A stretch of 64,000 nucleotides of DNA from Saccharothrix sp. (GCF_031180885.1 NZ_JAPSLK010000008.1:166385-230384); one strand, 5' to 3'; counted from the first letter of the stretch, positions 44,781 through 53,677 are shown. The notes: generated by a model not told the origin, from the sequence alone. Numbers and translations are program-made.

Positions 44781-45680
44781 ATGTCCGAAGGCGGGAGACA
44801 GATCGGCGTGCTTGACGTCGGCTGCTTCAGCGCGCACCTGCTCGTGGTCGCCGACCACGGGCTGCGACCCGTGCTCAACCACAAGGTCAGGTTGCGGCTC
44901 GACCAGGCCCTCGACGACGCCGCGCGGGTGCGCCGCAAGGGGATCGAGCAGGTCGTGGGCGCGGTCCGGGAGTCGCTGGCGGTGGCCGATCGGGCCGGGG
45001 TGACGCACGTCCTGCCCTATGCCACGTCGATCCTGCGGGACGCGCCCAACGCGCCCGAGGTGTTCGCCGAGATCGCGGCCGGCACCGGGGTGGCGCTGCA
45101 CGTGCTGTCCGGCGCGGAGGAGGCGCGGCTGTCCTACCTGGCCGCCCGGCGCTGGTTCGGCGCGGGTCCGCTGCTGGTGCTCGACATCGGCGGCGGCACG
45201 GTGGAACTCGCGGCCGGTGACGGAGCGGAGCCGGTCGTGGTGGGGTCCCTGCCGTACGGGGCGCGGGCCGTGACGCGCCGGCCGGTGTCGATGAAGAAGG
45301 TCCGCCGCCAGGTCGCCGACCTGCTCGGGGACGTCCGCGACCACCGGGCGGTGGGCTGCTCGAAGGTGTTCCAGCAGCTCGCGCGGCTCGCCGGGGCCCG
45401 CCCGCAACGCGACGGCGTGGCCGTGCCGCGCTCGCTGCACGTGACGGACCTGCGCCGCTGGATACCGCGCCTGGAGTCGATGCCGCCCGCCAAGCGCGCG
45501 GCCCTCCCCGGCATCTCGCGGCACCGCGCCGGGCAGGCGCACGCGGGCGCGGTGGTGGCCGAGACGCTGATGCGCGCGACGGGGCACGACGAGGTGGTGA
45601 TCTGCCCGTGGTCGAGCCGGGAGGGGCTGCTGCTCACCCTCCTGGACGACGCGGGCACAGGGGCTTGCCGGGTGGCGTGA
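44781..45680 (+). CDS. Ppx/GppA family phosphatase
   Basis: 299 residues from ATG 44781. It has the actin-like ATPase fold of exopolyphosphatase/guanosine pentaphosphatase: GVLDVGCFSAHLLVV (phosphate 1), ATSILRDAPNAPEV, VLSGAEEARLSYLA and DIGGGTVELA (phosphate 2). It likely hydrolyses polyphosphate or pppGpp. At about 300 residues it is the short actinobacterial form without the HD extension. It is followed 15 bp later by a STAS gene. Confidence 0.88.
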   Translation: MSEGGRQIGVLDVGCFSAHLLVVADHGLRPVLNHKVRLRLDQALDDAARVRRKGIEQVVGAVRESLAVADRAGVTHVLPYATSILRDAPNAPEVFAEIAAGTGVALHVLSGAEEARLSYLAARRWFGAGPLLVLDIGGGTVELAAGDGAEPVVVGSLPYGARAVTRRPVSMKKVRRQVADLLGDVRDHRAVGCSKVFQQLARLAGARPQRDGVAVPRSLHVTDLRRWIPRLESMPPAKRAALPGISRHRAGQAHAGAVVAETLMRATGHDEVVICPWSSREGLLLTLLDDAGTGACRVA

Positions 45681-45695
45681 AGGGACTGGCGGGGG

Positions 45696-46163
45696 ATGCT
45701 GGCGTTGTCGGTCGAGGCCCACCGGACGGGGTGCGCGGTGGTCGTGGCGACCGGGGAGTTGGACCTGGCGGGCGCCCGCCGCGTGCTGGACAAGCTGGAC
45801 CGGCTGGTCACCGAGGGCCGGGACCGGATCGTGCTGGACATGTCCGGGGTGGCGTTCTGCGGGGCGCAGGCGATGAGCGCGCTGGTGCGGACCCGGGCGC
45901 GGGCGCAACGGGCGGGCGGGTGGCTGCGCTTGGCCGCGGTGCCGCCGCACGTGCGGCGCGTGTTCGGCAAGACCGACCTGGACCGGTTGTTCCCGCACTT
46001 CCCCGACGTCGCCTCGGCGGCGGCCGGACGGGCGGTGCCCGAACAACGCACCGCATCCGACGCGCACGGCCTCACCGCCGCACCTCCGAGCGACGGCGCT
46101 TCGGGCGACGGGAGCAGCGGCTCGGCATATGAGGGACGTCCGCCGGGTAACCCGGCCGAGTGA
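45696..46163 (+). CDS. STAS domain protein lacking the usual phosphosite
   Basis: 155 residues. The STAS fold is clear (VVVATGELDLAGARRVLDKL, RIVLDMSGVAFCGAQAMSALV), but the phosphorylation loop is FCGAQAM instead of the normal F-x-D-S-S-G. The Asp/Ser/Thr acceptor is therefore missing and the protein should be constitutively competent or a decoy. A Ser/Gly/Pro-rich tail (120-155) follows. It is coupled to the SRPBCC gene by a 4-bp overlap. Confidence 0.85.
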   Translation: MLALSVEAHRTGCAVVVATGELDLAGARRVLDKLDRLVTEGRDRIVLDMSGVAFCGAQAMSALVRTRARAQRAGGWLRLAAVPPHVRRVFGKTDLDRLFPHFPDVASAAAGRAVPEQRTASDAHGLTAAPPSDGASGDGSSGSAYEGRPPGNPAE

Positions 46164-46528
46164 CCACGCACAGACGCGACATCCCGGCGCTGCCCGACCT
46201 GGTGTTCGCGGCGGCCGTGGAGCCCCAGCGGCTCGCCGACTGGTTGCCGCCGCCGCTGGACGTCGTCGGGCTGGCCGAGGACGACATCCTCATCCTGCGC
46301 CACCAGGGCCGGCTCACCCAGGTGCGCCTGGCCGCCGACTTCGACCACCTGCGCCTGACGTGGGAGTCCCTGGCCGACCCCACCCGCCGCGGCGCGCTGA
46401 CCGTGAGCCCGCTGGGCGCCGGCCACAGCGTCGCCGAACTGGAGGTGGAACCGGACGACCAGGAGTTCGCCGGCCGCCTGCTCGACGCCCTCGCGAAAGA
46501 AGTTGAGGCCACCTTCACCGCCGGCTGA
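46160..46528 (+). CDS. SRPBCC/START-like domain protein
   Basis: 122 residues from GTG 46160, overlapping the STAS stop. RDIPALPDLVFAAAVEPQRLADWLPPPLDVV matches the start of polyketide cyclase/START-like folds, split around residues 6-36, followed by beta strands VRLAADFDHLRLTWE and SVAELEVEPDD and a C-terminal helix LLDALAKEVEATF. Small hydrophobic-ligand binding is typical; the ligand is unknown. Confidence 0.75.
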   Translation: MTTHRRDIPALPDLVFAAAVEPQRLADWLPPPLDVVGLAEDDILILRHQGRLTQVRLAADFDHLRLTWESLADPTRRGALTVSPLGAGHSVAELEVEPDDQEFAGRLLDALAKEVEATFTAG

Positions 46529-46538
46529 TCATGGCCGC

Positions 46539-47033
46539 GTGCACGTCCGCCCCGCCCGATCCGACGAGTTCCCGCTGTTGCGGGCCATCGAGGTCGCTTC
46601 CGGCGAACCGTTCCGCGCCGTCGGCATGCCCGAGATCGCCGACGACGACCCGATGCCGTTGGACGCCCTGGCCCACGCGCACGTGTGGGTGGCCGCGGAC
46701 CCGGACCCCGTCGCCTGGGTCGCCGCGGTGGAGGTCGACGGCCACGCCCACGTCGAGCAGATCAGCGTCCACCCCGACCACGCCCGCCGCGGCATCGGCG
46801 CGACCCTCCTCGACCACGTCGAGACCTGGGCCACGGCCCGCGGCCTGGCCGGCCTGACCCTCACCACGTTCCGCGACGTCCCGTGGAACGCCCCGTACTA
46901 CCGGCGCCTGGGGTTCCACGAGGTCACGGCCCCGACGCCGGGCCTGGCGGCGATCGTCGAGGCGGAGGCGGCCCGCGGTCTCGACCCGGCGACGCGCGTG
47001 TGCCTCGCGAGGGGTCCTCGGCGCGGGGTTTGA
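46539..47033 (+). CDS. GNAT family N-acetyltransferase
   Basis: 164 residues from GTG 46539. GNAT motifs: HVRPARSDEFPLLRAIE, the strand VAAVEVDGHAHVEQISVHPDHARRGIGATLLDHV split at the acetyl-CoA loop RRGIGA, and YYRRLGF near 125. Substrate unknown; small amine acetylation as in RimI/PhnO relatives. It lies between the SRPBCC and MEDS genes. Confidence 0.85.
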   Translation: MHVRPARSDEFPLLRAIEVASGEPFRAVGMPEIADDDPMPLDALAHAHVWVAADPDPVAWVAAVEVDGHAHVEQISVHPDHARRGIGATLLDHVETWATARGLAGLTLTTFRDVPWNAPYYRRLGFHEVTAPTPGLAAIVEAEAARGLDPATRVCLARGPRRGV

Positions 47034-47086
47034 GGGTGATACTGAACGGGCAGACCTCCCATCGCAGCCCGTTCGGAGGTTCCCCG

Positions 47087-48001
47087 GTGGTCGATTTCGT
47101 GCACGAGGCACTGCTCTACCGCGACGCGGAGCAGTTCCTCACCGGCACGGTGCCGTTCGTGCGCGACGGCCTGGCGGCCGGCCAGCCGGTCCTGGTCGCC
47201 GTGCCCCAACCCAACATCGACCTGCTCCGCGACGCCCTGGCCGCCGACGCCGACCACGTCGAGTTCCTCGACATGCGCACCGCCGGCCGCAACCCCGGCC
47301 GCATCATCCCCGGCGTCCTCACCACCTTCACCGACACCGCCCGCGGCGATCCCGTCCGCATAGTCGGCGAACCGGTCTGGGCCGACCGGACGGAGCTGGA
47401 GTACCCGGCCTGCGTCCAACACGAGGCTTTGATCAACACGGCCTTCGAGGACCGACCCGCGTGGATCCTGTGCCCGTACGACGCGAGCAGCCTGACTCCC
47501 GACGTCCTGGGTGACGCCGAAACCACCCACCCGGTAGTCCTGGAGGGCACCCGCCGCCGCCCCAGCCACGCCTACCGCGAGCCGTTCCTCACGGCCGAGG
47601 ACTTCAACCTCCCGTTGCCGCCCCCTCCGTCCGACGCGGTGGCCCGGCGCTTCGACCTGGACACGCTGGTGGAGATGCGGCAGTTGGTCGCGTCGTACGC
47701 GGTCGAGGCCGGGCTGACCCCGAACCAGGTCGAGGACCTGGTGCTGGCGGTGAACGAACTGGCGACCAACAGCGTGGTGCACGCCAACGGGCGCGGGACG
47801 TTGCTGCTGTGGCGCGAGGGCCCGACGGTCGTGTGCGAGGTCCGGGACCGGGGCCGGTTTGCCGATCCGATGGTCGGTCGAGGCAATCCGGGGCCGCACG
47901 CGCGGGGCGGGTTCGGCGTCATGCTGGTGAACCTGCTGTGCGACCTGGTCCGACTCCACTCCCGGTCGGACGGCACCACCATCCGCGTCTACATGGGCTA
48001 A
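47087..48001 (+). CDS. MEDS sensor - RsbW-like ATPase fusion
   Basis: 304 residues from GTG 47087, which has GGAGG 7 bases before it; a GTG at 47036 lacks one. The N-terminal MEDS domain (FVHEALLYRDAEQFLTGTVPFVRDGL, split) is the DcmR-type sensory domain. The C-terminal half is an RsbW-type HATPase with VLAVNELATNSVVHANG (N box) and RGGFGVMLVNLLCD. Such MEDS-ATPases regulate sigma factors or STAS proteins; the adjacent STAS at 45696 is a likely partner. Confidence 0.88.
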   Translation: MVDFVHEALLYRDAEQFLTGTVPFVRDGLAAGQPVLVAVPQPNIDLLRDALAADADHVEFLDMRTAGRNPGRIIPGVLTTFTDTARGDPVRIVGEPVWADRTELEYPACVQHEALINTAFEDRPAWILCPYDASSLTPDVLGDAETTHPVVLEGTRRRPSHAYREPFLTAEDFNLPLPPPPSDAVARRFDLDTLVEMRQLVASYAVEAGLTPNQVEDLVLAVNELATNSVVHANGRGTLLLWREGPTVVCEVRDRGRFADPMVGRGNPGPHARGGFGVMLVNLLCDLVRLHSRSDGTTIRVYMG

Positions 48002-48038
48002 CCCTCGCTGACCCGACCGCTTTCAGCCGGGCAACAGC

Positions 48039-48105
48039 TCTTTCGCCGCGCAGCGGCGCTCTTTCGCCGCGCAGCCGCCCGCCTTTCGCCGCGCAGCGGC
48101 TGCTT
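48039..48105. repeat. Three tandem CTTTCGCCGCGCAGCGG-type hairpin repeats
   Basis: Three units of 21-23 bp starting near 48039, 48061 and 48083. Each contains a small hairpin (CGCCGC-GCA-GCGGCG). They form the left outer arm of the palindromic element at 48157-48300. Confidence 0.8.
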
Positions 48106-48156
48106 TTTGCGCCGCGCTCCGCGCGGCGGGCTGGCTCCCAGCCACGGCGGGGCTTC

Positions 48157-48300
48157 GGTTCCCCCACCGTATGGCCTGCCCGAAGGGCACCACAGATTTC
48201 CCGGGTGCGGCCAAAAAGTTTTGCGAGGAACGAGCGAAAGTTTTTAGCGGCACCCGGGAAATCTGTGGTTGGCTTTGCCAGGCCATGCGGTGGGGGAACC
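48157..48300. repeat. Palindromic composite element, complete copy
   Basis: Outer arms GGTTCCCCCACCG (48157-48169) and 48288-48300; side hairpins GCCC-GAA-GGGC (left) and GGC-TTT-GCC (right); a perfect 19-bp stem (48190-48208 with 48250-48268); A5/T5 (48213-48217, 48241-48245); and a 23-nt core 48218-48240 that folds TTTTGC/GCGAAA around the loop GAGGAACGA. The window-end copy carries the same core (21 of 23 bases) and the same architecture. No coding potential. Function unknown. Confidence 0.85.
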
Positions 48301-48392
48301 GGCGCCCTTCCCCCCACTGGCGGCCTCCCAAGCCGGCTTTTTTCCTTAGAGCGCGTCAGCGCGTTCGCTTGAGAGCGCTACGCGCGTTTCTC
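48301..48392. repeat. Flank of the palindromic element, shared with the second copy
   Basis: Sequence such as GGCCTCCCAAGCCGGC followed by GAGCGCGTCAGCGCG and GAGAGCGC matches, in inverse orientation, the flank of the copy at 63.8 kb nearly base for base over about 30 nt and more loosely over about 80. The remaining stretch to the gene at 48532 holds nothing else that is recognisable. Confidence 0.75.
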
Positions 48393-48531
48393 GAAGAGTG
48401 GTAAGAGCTTTAAGATCTACGCGGGCCGACGTCGCACGATCGGGTGAGATGTCGTGGGTGTGTCACGTGCCTGCCACATTCTCGTCATCCCCGTCTGGTT
48501 GTCTGGACGATCCCAACCAGCGAGGCCGCCC

Positions 48532-49824
48532 ATGACCCAGTTGAGTTCCTTGGACGTGGCATTCCTCTGCATGGAAGACGCCACCAACCCCATGCACCTC
48601 GGCGCCGTCGCCACCTTCACCCCGCACACCCCCGTCCACCCGGCCCGAATAGTGTCGCTCCTCTCCGAACGAGCCCTGGAAATCGACGCCCTGCGCCGCC
48701 GGGTCCGCTTCTCCTGGGTGCCGCCCGGCGGTGCGACCTGGGTCGACGACCCGGGCTTCGCGGTCGAGGACCACGTCATGGGCCACCACCTCCGCGGAAA
48801 CGACCGGAGCGAACGATTCGGCGCGGTGGTTTCGCATTTGATGAGCAAGCCCCTCGACCTCGACCGTCCACCCTGGGAAGTGCACGTCGTCACCGGACTG
48901 GGAGGGGGCCGGTTCGCGGTGGTGGTGAAGATGCACCACGCGTTGTGCGACGGCATGAAAGCGGTCGGGCTGGGGCTTCGGTTGTTGGACGGAATGGAGC
49001 GCGGCCCGGCCATCCCGACAAGTACCGACCGGCGAACCGGGTTGGTCGAGTCGGTCAAAGAAGTCGCGCGGGCGGCTTCCATCGCATCGGACGTCGTTCG
49101 CAGTGCTCGACCGCCAGTCCGGAGATCGCCCGTCGTCTCCCTCTCCACCCGCCGACGACAGGTGGTGATGGCGCGGATCGGGGTGGACGAGGTGCACCGG
49201 GTTCGGCGGGAGTCCGGCGGCACGGTCAACGACGTGATGCTGGCGCTGGTGACCGGAGCACTGCGCCAGTGGCTGGCCGCGCACGGATCCGCAGACGAGG
49301 GCACCACCTTGCGGGCCTTGGTGCCGGTGGCGCGGCGGGGAACAACCCAAGCCGGCAACCGGATTTCGGGATACCTCTGCGAGTTGCCGGTCGGAGAAGC
49401 CGACCCGCTCCAACGCCTCCGACTCGTCCGCGAAGAGATGGCGCGGCACAAGGCGGCGGGGGCGGAGCGCGGCGCGGGAGCCTTGCCCTTGCTGGCGGAG
49501 CGGATCCCGCCCGTGGTGCACCGGATCGCCGCGCCGATCGCGGGCAAGTGCGCGCCGCTGCTGTTCGACGCGCTGGTGACCAGCGTTCCGCTCCCCGCCA
49601 TCCCGTTGCGGCTCGACGGTGCCGAACTCCGCGAGGTCTACCCGGTGCCGCCGGTCGCGGCCGGGCACGCGGTGGGAGTCGCGTTGTCGTCCTACCGGTC
49701 CGGGGTGCACGTGTGCCTGCACACCAACCAGCCGTGGCTCGCCGAGTCCCGCCGCCTCCAGCACGCGCTGCGCACCGAACTCGCCGCCCTGCACCGCCGA
49801 GTCCCGGCAGAATCGCGGAGGTGA
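48532..49824 (+). CDS. Wax ester synthase / diacylglycerol acyltransferase (WS/DGAT)
   Basis: 430 residues from ATG 48532. The family opening SSLDVAFLCMEDATNPMHLG, the catalytic MHHALCDG (HHxxxDG near residue 144), VSLSTRRRQVV and the conserved NRISGYLCELPVGEADP block are present. It esterifies acyl-CoA with alcohols or diacylglycerol to make storage lipids, acting at the membrane. It overlaps the downstream hydrolase by 4 bp, suggesting a lipid synthesis/turnover pair. Confidence 0.92.
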   Translation: MTQLSSLDVAFLCMEDATNPMHLGAVATFTPHTPVHPARIVSLLSERALEIDALRRRVRFSWVPPGGATWVDDPGFAVEDHVMGHHLRGNDRSERFGAVVSHLMSKPLDLDRPPWEVHVVTGLGGGRFAVVVKMHHALCDGMKAVGLGLRLLDGMERGPAIPTSTDRRTGLVESVKEVARAASIASDVVRSARPPVRRSPVVSLSTRRRQVVMARIGVDEVHRVRRESGGTVNDVMLALVTGALRQWLAAHGSADEGTTLRALVPVARRGTTQAGNRISGYLCELPVGEADPLQRLRLVREEMARHKAAGAERGAGALPLLAERIPPVVHRIAAPIAGKCAPLLFDALVTSVPLPAIPLRLDGAELREVYPVPPVAAGHAVGVALSSYRSGVHVCLHTNQPWLAESRRLQHALRTELAALHRRVPAESRR

Positions 49825-50546
49825 CCTCAGCTCTCGTGCTCGCCCACGGCGCCGGTGGCTCCGTCCGCGCCAACTTCAGCCCGCTGATCCCCGTCCTGTC
49901 CCGCACCCGCAAGGTGTTCTCCGTCGACTACCCAGGTTCCGGCACCACACCGCGCGCCGCCGGTCCGCTGTCCCTGGACGACCTGGCCGACCGCGTGGTG
50001 GCCTCGGCGGGCGACACGCCGACGTTCGACGTCCTGGGATACTCGCTGGGGTGCGCGGTCGCCGTCCGCGCCGCGGTTCGGCATCCCGAACGAGTGGCGA
50101 AGCTGGTCCTCACCGCCGGCTTCGCCCGGCTCGACGACGAGTCGCGGGCGCGCACCGAGACGTGGCGGCGGCTGCTGAAGGGCGGCGACCGCATGGAACT
50201 GGCGGGGTTCCAGATGTCGGTGGTGCTGGGCGAGCCGTTCGAGCGCGCCATGCCCGCCGACCAGCGCGAGGGGTTCCTCGAACTGATGTCGCTGACCGTC
50301 CCGCCCGGCACCGACGAGCAGCTCGAACTGGTGGAACGGGTGGACGTCACCGACGACCTGCCGCGGCTCGACGTGCCGACCCTGGTCGTCGGCACCAAGC
50401 ACGACCGCCTGATCACACCCTCGTCGACCCGTGCGCTCGCCGACGCCATCCCCGGCGCGCGGTGGGCCGAGCTGGACAGCGGGCACGCGCCGTCGCTGGA
50501 AGCCCCGACCGAGTGGATCCGGCTGGTCCAGGAGTTCCTCGGCTAG
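49821..50546 (+). CDS. Alpha/beta hydrolase
   Basis: 241 residues from GTG 49821. LVLAHGAGGSVRANFSPL (oxyanion), GYSLGCAVAVR (Ser near 76), the acid in VGTKHDRLITP and the terminal LDSGHAPSLEAP (His) complete the triad. It overlaps the WS/DGAT gene by 4 bp, so it probably hydrolyses a lipid ester; the substrate is inference. Confidence 0.88.
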   Translation: MTSALVLAHGAGGSVRANFSPLIPVLSRTRKVFSVDYPGSGTTPRAAGPLSLDDLADRVVASAGDTPTFDVLGYSLGCAVAVRAAVRHPERVAKLVLTAGFARLDDESRARTETWRRLLKGGDRMELAGFQMSVVLGEPFERAMPADQREGFLELMSLTVPPGTDEQLELVERVDVTDDLPRLDVPTLVVGTKHDRLITPSSTRALADAIPGARWAELDSGHAPSLEAPTEWIRLVQEFLG

Positions 50547-50589
50547 CGCGCCGGTTTGCCGGTGCCCCGACCGGGCTAACCACGGCGGT

Positions 50590-51237
50590 ATGAGCAACAC
50601 GCTGGTCCTGGACGTGGACGGCACCCTCGTGGACACCAACTACCACCACGCCGTCGCCTGGTTCCGCGCGTTCCGCCGGTTCGACATCACCGTGCCCACC
50701 TGGAAGCTGCACCGCGCCATCGGCATGGGCGGCGACAAGCTGGTCGCCGCCGTCGCCGGGCAGCACGTCGAGGACGAGCACGGCGACGGCATCCGCAAGG
50801 CGTGGGAGGCCGCGTTCGAGCCGATGCTCGCCGAGGTCCGGCCGCTGGAGGGCGCGCACCGGCTGGTGAAGGCCGCCCTGGAGCACGACTTCGCCGTGGT
50901 GCTCGCCAGTTCCGGCAAGCGCCACCACGTCGACCACTACGTGAAGCTGATCGACGCCCAGGGCGTGGTGTCCACGTCCTCGGACGACGTCGAGGAGTCC
51001 AAGCCCGCGCCCGACCTCATCGAGGTGGCGCTGAAGCGGGTCGACTCGTCCGGGCGCGCGGTGGTGATCGGCGACTCGGTGTGGGACTGCGAGGCGGCGC
51101 ACCGGGTGGGGCTGCCGGTGGTGTGCCTGCGGACCGGCGGGTTCGGCGAGGCCGAGCTGCTCGACGCCGGCGCGTCCACCGTCTACGAGGAACTCGACCA
51201 GTTGCGGGCGGACCTGACCGACCTGCCGATGGCCTAG
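50590..51237 (+). CDS. HAD family hydrolase (phosphatase-like)
   Basis: 215 residues from ATG 50590. Motif I is LVLDVDGTLVDTN, with the nucleophile in DVDG. Motif II is VLASSGK, motif III the Lys in ESKPAPD, and motif IV VVIGDSVWDCEA. The cap is the alpha-helical C1 type. A beta-phosphoglucomutase/phosphoglycolate-like phosphatase is possible; the substrate is unknown. It lies 9 bp upstream of the F420 oxidoreductase. Confidence 0.9.
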   Translation: MSNTLVLDVDGTLVDTNYHHAVAWFRAFRRFDITVPTWKLHRAIGMGGDKLVAAVAGQHVEDEHGDGIRKAWEAAFEPMLAEVRPLEGAHRLVKAALEHDFAVVLASSGKRHHVDHYVKLIDAQGVVSTSSDDVEESKPAPDLIEVALKRVDSSGRAVVIGDSVWDCEAAHRVGLPVVCLRTGGFGEAELLDAGASTVYEELDQLRADLTDLPMA

Positions 51238-51246
51238 GAGAGGACC

Positions 51247-52203
51247 GTGCGGATCGGCTACACCCTGATGACCGAGCAGGCCGGGCCGAAGGCGCTCGTC
51301 GCGCACGCCGCGCGGGCCGAGCGGGCCGGGTTCGACTTCGAGGTCATGAGCGACCACTACTTCCCGTGGCTGGACGAGCAGGGCCACGCGCCGTACGCGT
51401 GGAGCGTGCTGGGCGCGGTGGCGCAGGTGACCGACCGGGTCGAGCTGATGACCTACGTGACGTGCCCGACCATGCGCTACCACCCGGCCGTGGTGGCGCA
51501 GAAGGCGGCGACCGTGCAGTTGCTGTCCGACGACCGGTTCACGCTGGGCCTGGGCGCCGGGGAGAACCTGAACGAGCACGTCGTGGGACGCGGGTGGCCG
51601 CCGGTGAACGTGCGGCACGAGCTGCTGCGCGAGGCGGTGGAGATCATCTCGCTGCTGTTCGACGGCGGGTACGTGAACTACGCGGGCGACCACTTCCGGG
51701 TGGACTCGGCGAAGCTGTGGGACCTGCCCGCACGACGGGTGCCGATCGCGGTGGCGGTGTCCGGCAGCCGGTCGGTGCAAACGTTCGCGCCCCTGGCCGA
51801 CGCCATGGTGGCCACCGAGCCGAACGCGGAGCTGTGCCGCGACTGGGACGTCTTCCAGGGCCGGACGGCGCGCAAGATCGGCCAGGTGCCGGTGTGCTGG
51901 GACCCGTCGGAGGACGAGGCCGTGAAGCGGGCGCACGACCAGTTCCGCTGGTTCGCGGGCGGCTGGAAGGTCAACTCGGAACTGCCCGGACCCGCCGGGT
52001 TCGCGGGCGCGACGCAGTTCGTGCGGCCGTCGGACGTGGCCGAGCAGATCCCGTGCGGTCCAGACGTCGGGCCGATCGCGGAGGCGGTGCGGGAGTTCGC
52101 CGAGGCCGGGTTCACCGATCTCGCGCTGGTCCAGATCGGCGGCGAGAACCAGGAGGAGTTCCTGGAGTTCGCCGAGTCCGACCTGCTGCCGGCGTTGCGC
52201 TGA
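51247..52203 (+). CDS. F420-dependent LLM-class oxidoreductase (TIGR03557-like)
   Basis: 318 residues from GTG 51247. The opening IGYTLMTEQAGPKALV, SDHYFPW near 35, TRVELMTYVTCP-like (VTDRVELMTYVTCPTMRYHP, split) and LGLGAGENLNEHVVG are hallmarks of the F420-dependent G6PD/TIGR03557 group. It oxidises or reduces a substrate using coenzyme F420, consistent with an actinomycete. It is convergent with the Ser/Thr kinase. Confidence 0.9.
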   Translation: MRIGYTLMTEQAGPKALVAHAARAERAGFDFEVMSDHYFPWLDEQGHAPYAWSVLGAVAQVTDRVELMTYVTCPTMRYHPAVVAQKAATVQLLSDDRFTLGLGAGENLNEHVVGRGWPPVNVRHELLREAVEIISLLFDGGYVNYAGDHFRVDSAKLWDLPARRVPIAVAVSGSRSVQTFAPLADAMVATEPNAELCRDWDVFQGRTARKIGQVPVCWDPSEDEAVKRAHDQFRWFAGGWKVNSELPGPAGFAGATQFVRPSDVAEQIPCGPDVGPIAEAVREFAEAGFTDLALVQIGGENQEEFLEFAESDLLPALR

Positions 52204-52209
52204 CCCGGG

Positions 52210-53535
52210 TCAGCCCCGGCCGCCCACCTTGGGTGACGGTGGTTCCGGCGTCGGCGGTTCCGGGGTCGGCGGTGACGTCGTGCGGCGGGTCCGGGTCGTC
52301 GTGTCGGTCGGGTTGACGGGTGCGGGGTCCGGGTCCTCGTTGATCGTGGTGGGCTTCGGCTGGCCGCCGGGCTGCTCCAGCACCGTCGTGGTCACCGTGG
52401 TCACCACCACCGTGTGCGGGTCCTGCGGCGGGCCCGCGATGAGCTTGCCCGATTCGACCACCGTCACCGTCGACGGGTTCGACCCCACCTGAACGTGCCC
52501 GGCGGGAGTGCTGGTCTGGGCCGGCGCGTCCAGTTGTTGGCGCAGGTCGGACGGGTCCGGGCGGGAGATCAGGGTGGCCGCGTGGACCAGGGCCACCACG
52601 CCCAGCAGGGCCGCCCCGGAACCCACCAGGAGAGCCGTGCGGCGGCGCTTGCCGGTCGGGACGGCAGCCGCCGGGGGCTGTTCGACGCGTTGCGCGACCT
52701 CCACGCCCACCAGGGGGCGCAGGCCGGTGCTGGCGCGTTCGGCCACCGCCAGCATCTCGGCGCACGCGGCGGCCGTGGGGCGCTTGCTCGGCAGCGTGTG
52801 GGTCATCGCGGTCAGCACGTCGACCCACTCGGCGGGCAGGTTGGCCGGGATGCGCGGCTCCCGGTGCAGGCGGGCCAGGGCCGCCTCGGTGTCGCCGCCC
52901 GGGTACTCGGGCCGGCCGGTCAGGCACTCCAGCAGGACCAGGCCCAGCGCGTAGACGTCGGCGGGCGGGCCGACCTCCGCGCCCCGCACCTGCTCCGGCG
53001 CCAGGTACCCGGCGGTGCCCACCAGAACACCCGACCGGGTGACGCGGGTGACCTGGGCCTGGAGGGCCAGGCCGAAGTCCGCCAGGTACGCCCGCCGCTC
53101 GTCGGCGGCCAGCAGGATGTTCGACGGCTTCACGTCCCGGTGCACCACGTCCTTGCGGTGCACGTGCGCCAGGATCTCGGCGACCTGCGACCCGATGCGC
53201 GCCACCACCTCGGGGGCCAGCGCCTCGCGCATCCGCCGCCGCAGGGTGCCACCCTCGATGGCCTGCATGACGTAGAACGGCCGCCCCCGGAAGGACCCCG
53301 TCCCGTACACCGCGACGACACCGGGGCAGTCCAGCTCGGCGAGCATCTGCGCCTCGCGGTCGAGGCGGATCTGGTCCTCGGGCGTCGCGGTCCCCTGGAA
53401 CACCTTGATCGCGACCTTGCGGTCCAATCGGGTGTCGAAGGCCCGGTAGACCTCGGCCATCCCGCCGGACCCGTAGAGACCGCCCAGGGCGTACCGCCCG
53501 TCGACGACCTCACCGGTCAGGTCCCCGTCCCACAT
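52210..53535 (-). CDS. Transmembrane serine/threonine protein kinase
   Basis: 441 residues. The Pkn-type kinase domain (about 8-270) has the glycine loop GSGGMAEVYRAFD, VAIKVF, the catalytic loop HRDVKPSN, DFG and AGYLAPEQV. A membrane helix (about 300-320: LLVGSGAALLGVVALVHA) is followed by a short extracytoplasmic Pro/Thr-rich tail (TTRTRRTTSPPTPEPPTP) without PASTA domains. It could sense the cell surface, but the tail gives no clear ligand. Confidence 0.92.
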   Translation of the reverse strand: MWDGDLTGEVVDGRYALGGLYGSGGMAEVYRAFDTRLDRKVAIKVFQGTATPEDQIRLDREAQMLAELDCPGVVAVYGTGSFRGRPFYVMQAIEGGTLRRRMREALAPEVVARIGSQVAEILAHVHRKDVVHRDVKPSNILLAADERRAYLADFGLALQAQVTRVTRSGVLVGTAGYLAPEQVRGAEVGPPADVYALGLVLLECLTGRPEYPGGDTEAALARLHREPRIPANLPAEWVDVLTAMTHTLPSKRPTAAACAEMLAVAERASTGLRPLVGVEVAQRVEQPPAAAVPTGKRRRTALLVGSGAALLGVVALVHAATLISRPDPSDLRQQLDAPAQTSTPAGHVQVGSNPSTVTVVESGKLIAGPPQDPHTVVVTTVTTTVLEQPGGQPKPTTINEDPDPAPVNPTDTTTRTRRTTSPPTPEPPTPEPPSPKVGGRG

Positions 53536-53677
53536 CCGGCTGACCTCCGCTGCCCCGACAGAGCCGTGCCCGGGAAACTACCGGCACGCCGGCAGGAGTA
53601 GCTACCCGGTTCGACATTTCGGGTACAACTACCCGTAGTGCTCTCGTCACAAACAACTGTTCATTCCCAGTTGACAT

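Noticed and set aside
48002..48404. Short open frames through the palindromic element
   Set aside because: They cross hairpin arms in all frames and both directions; repeat structure, not coding, explains the sequence.
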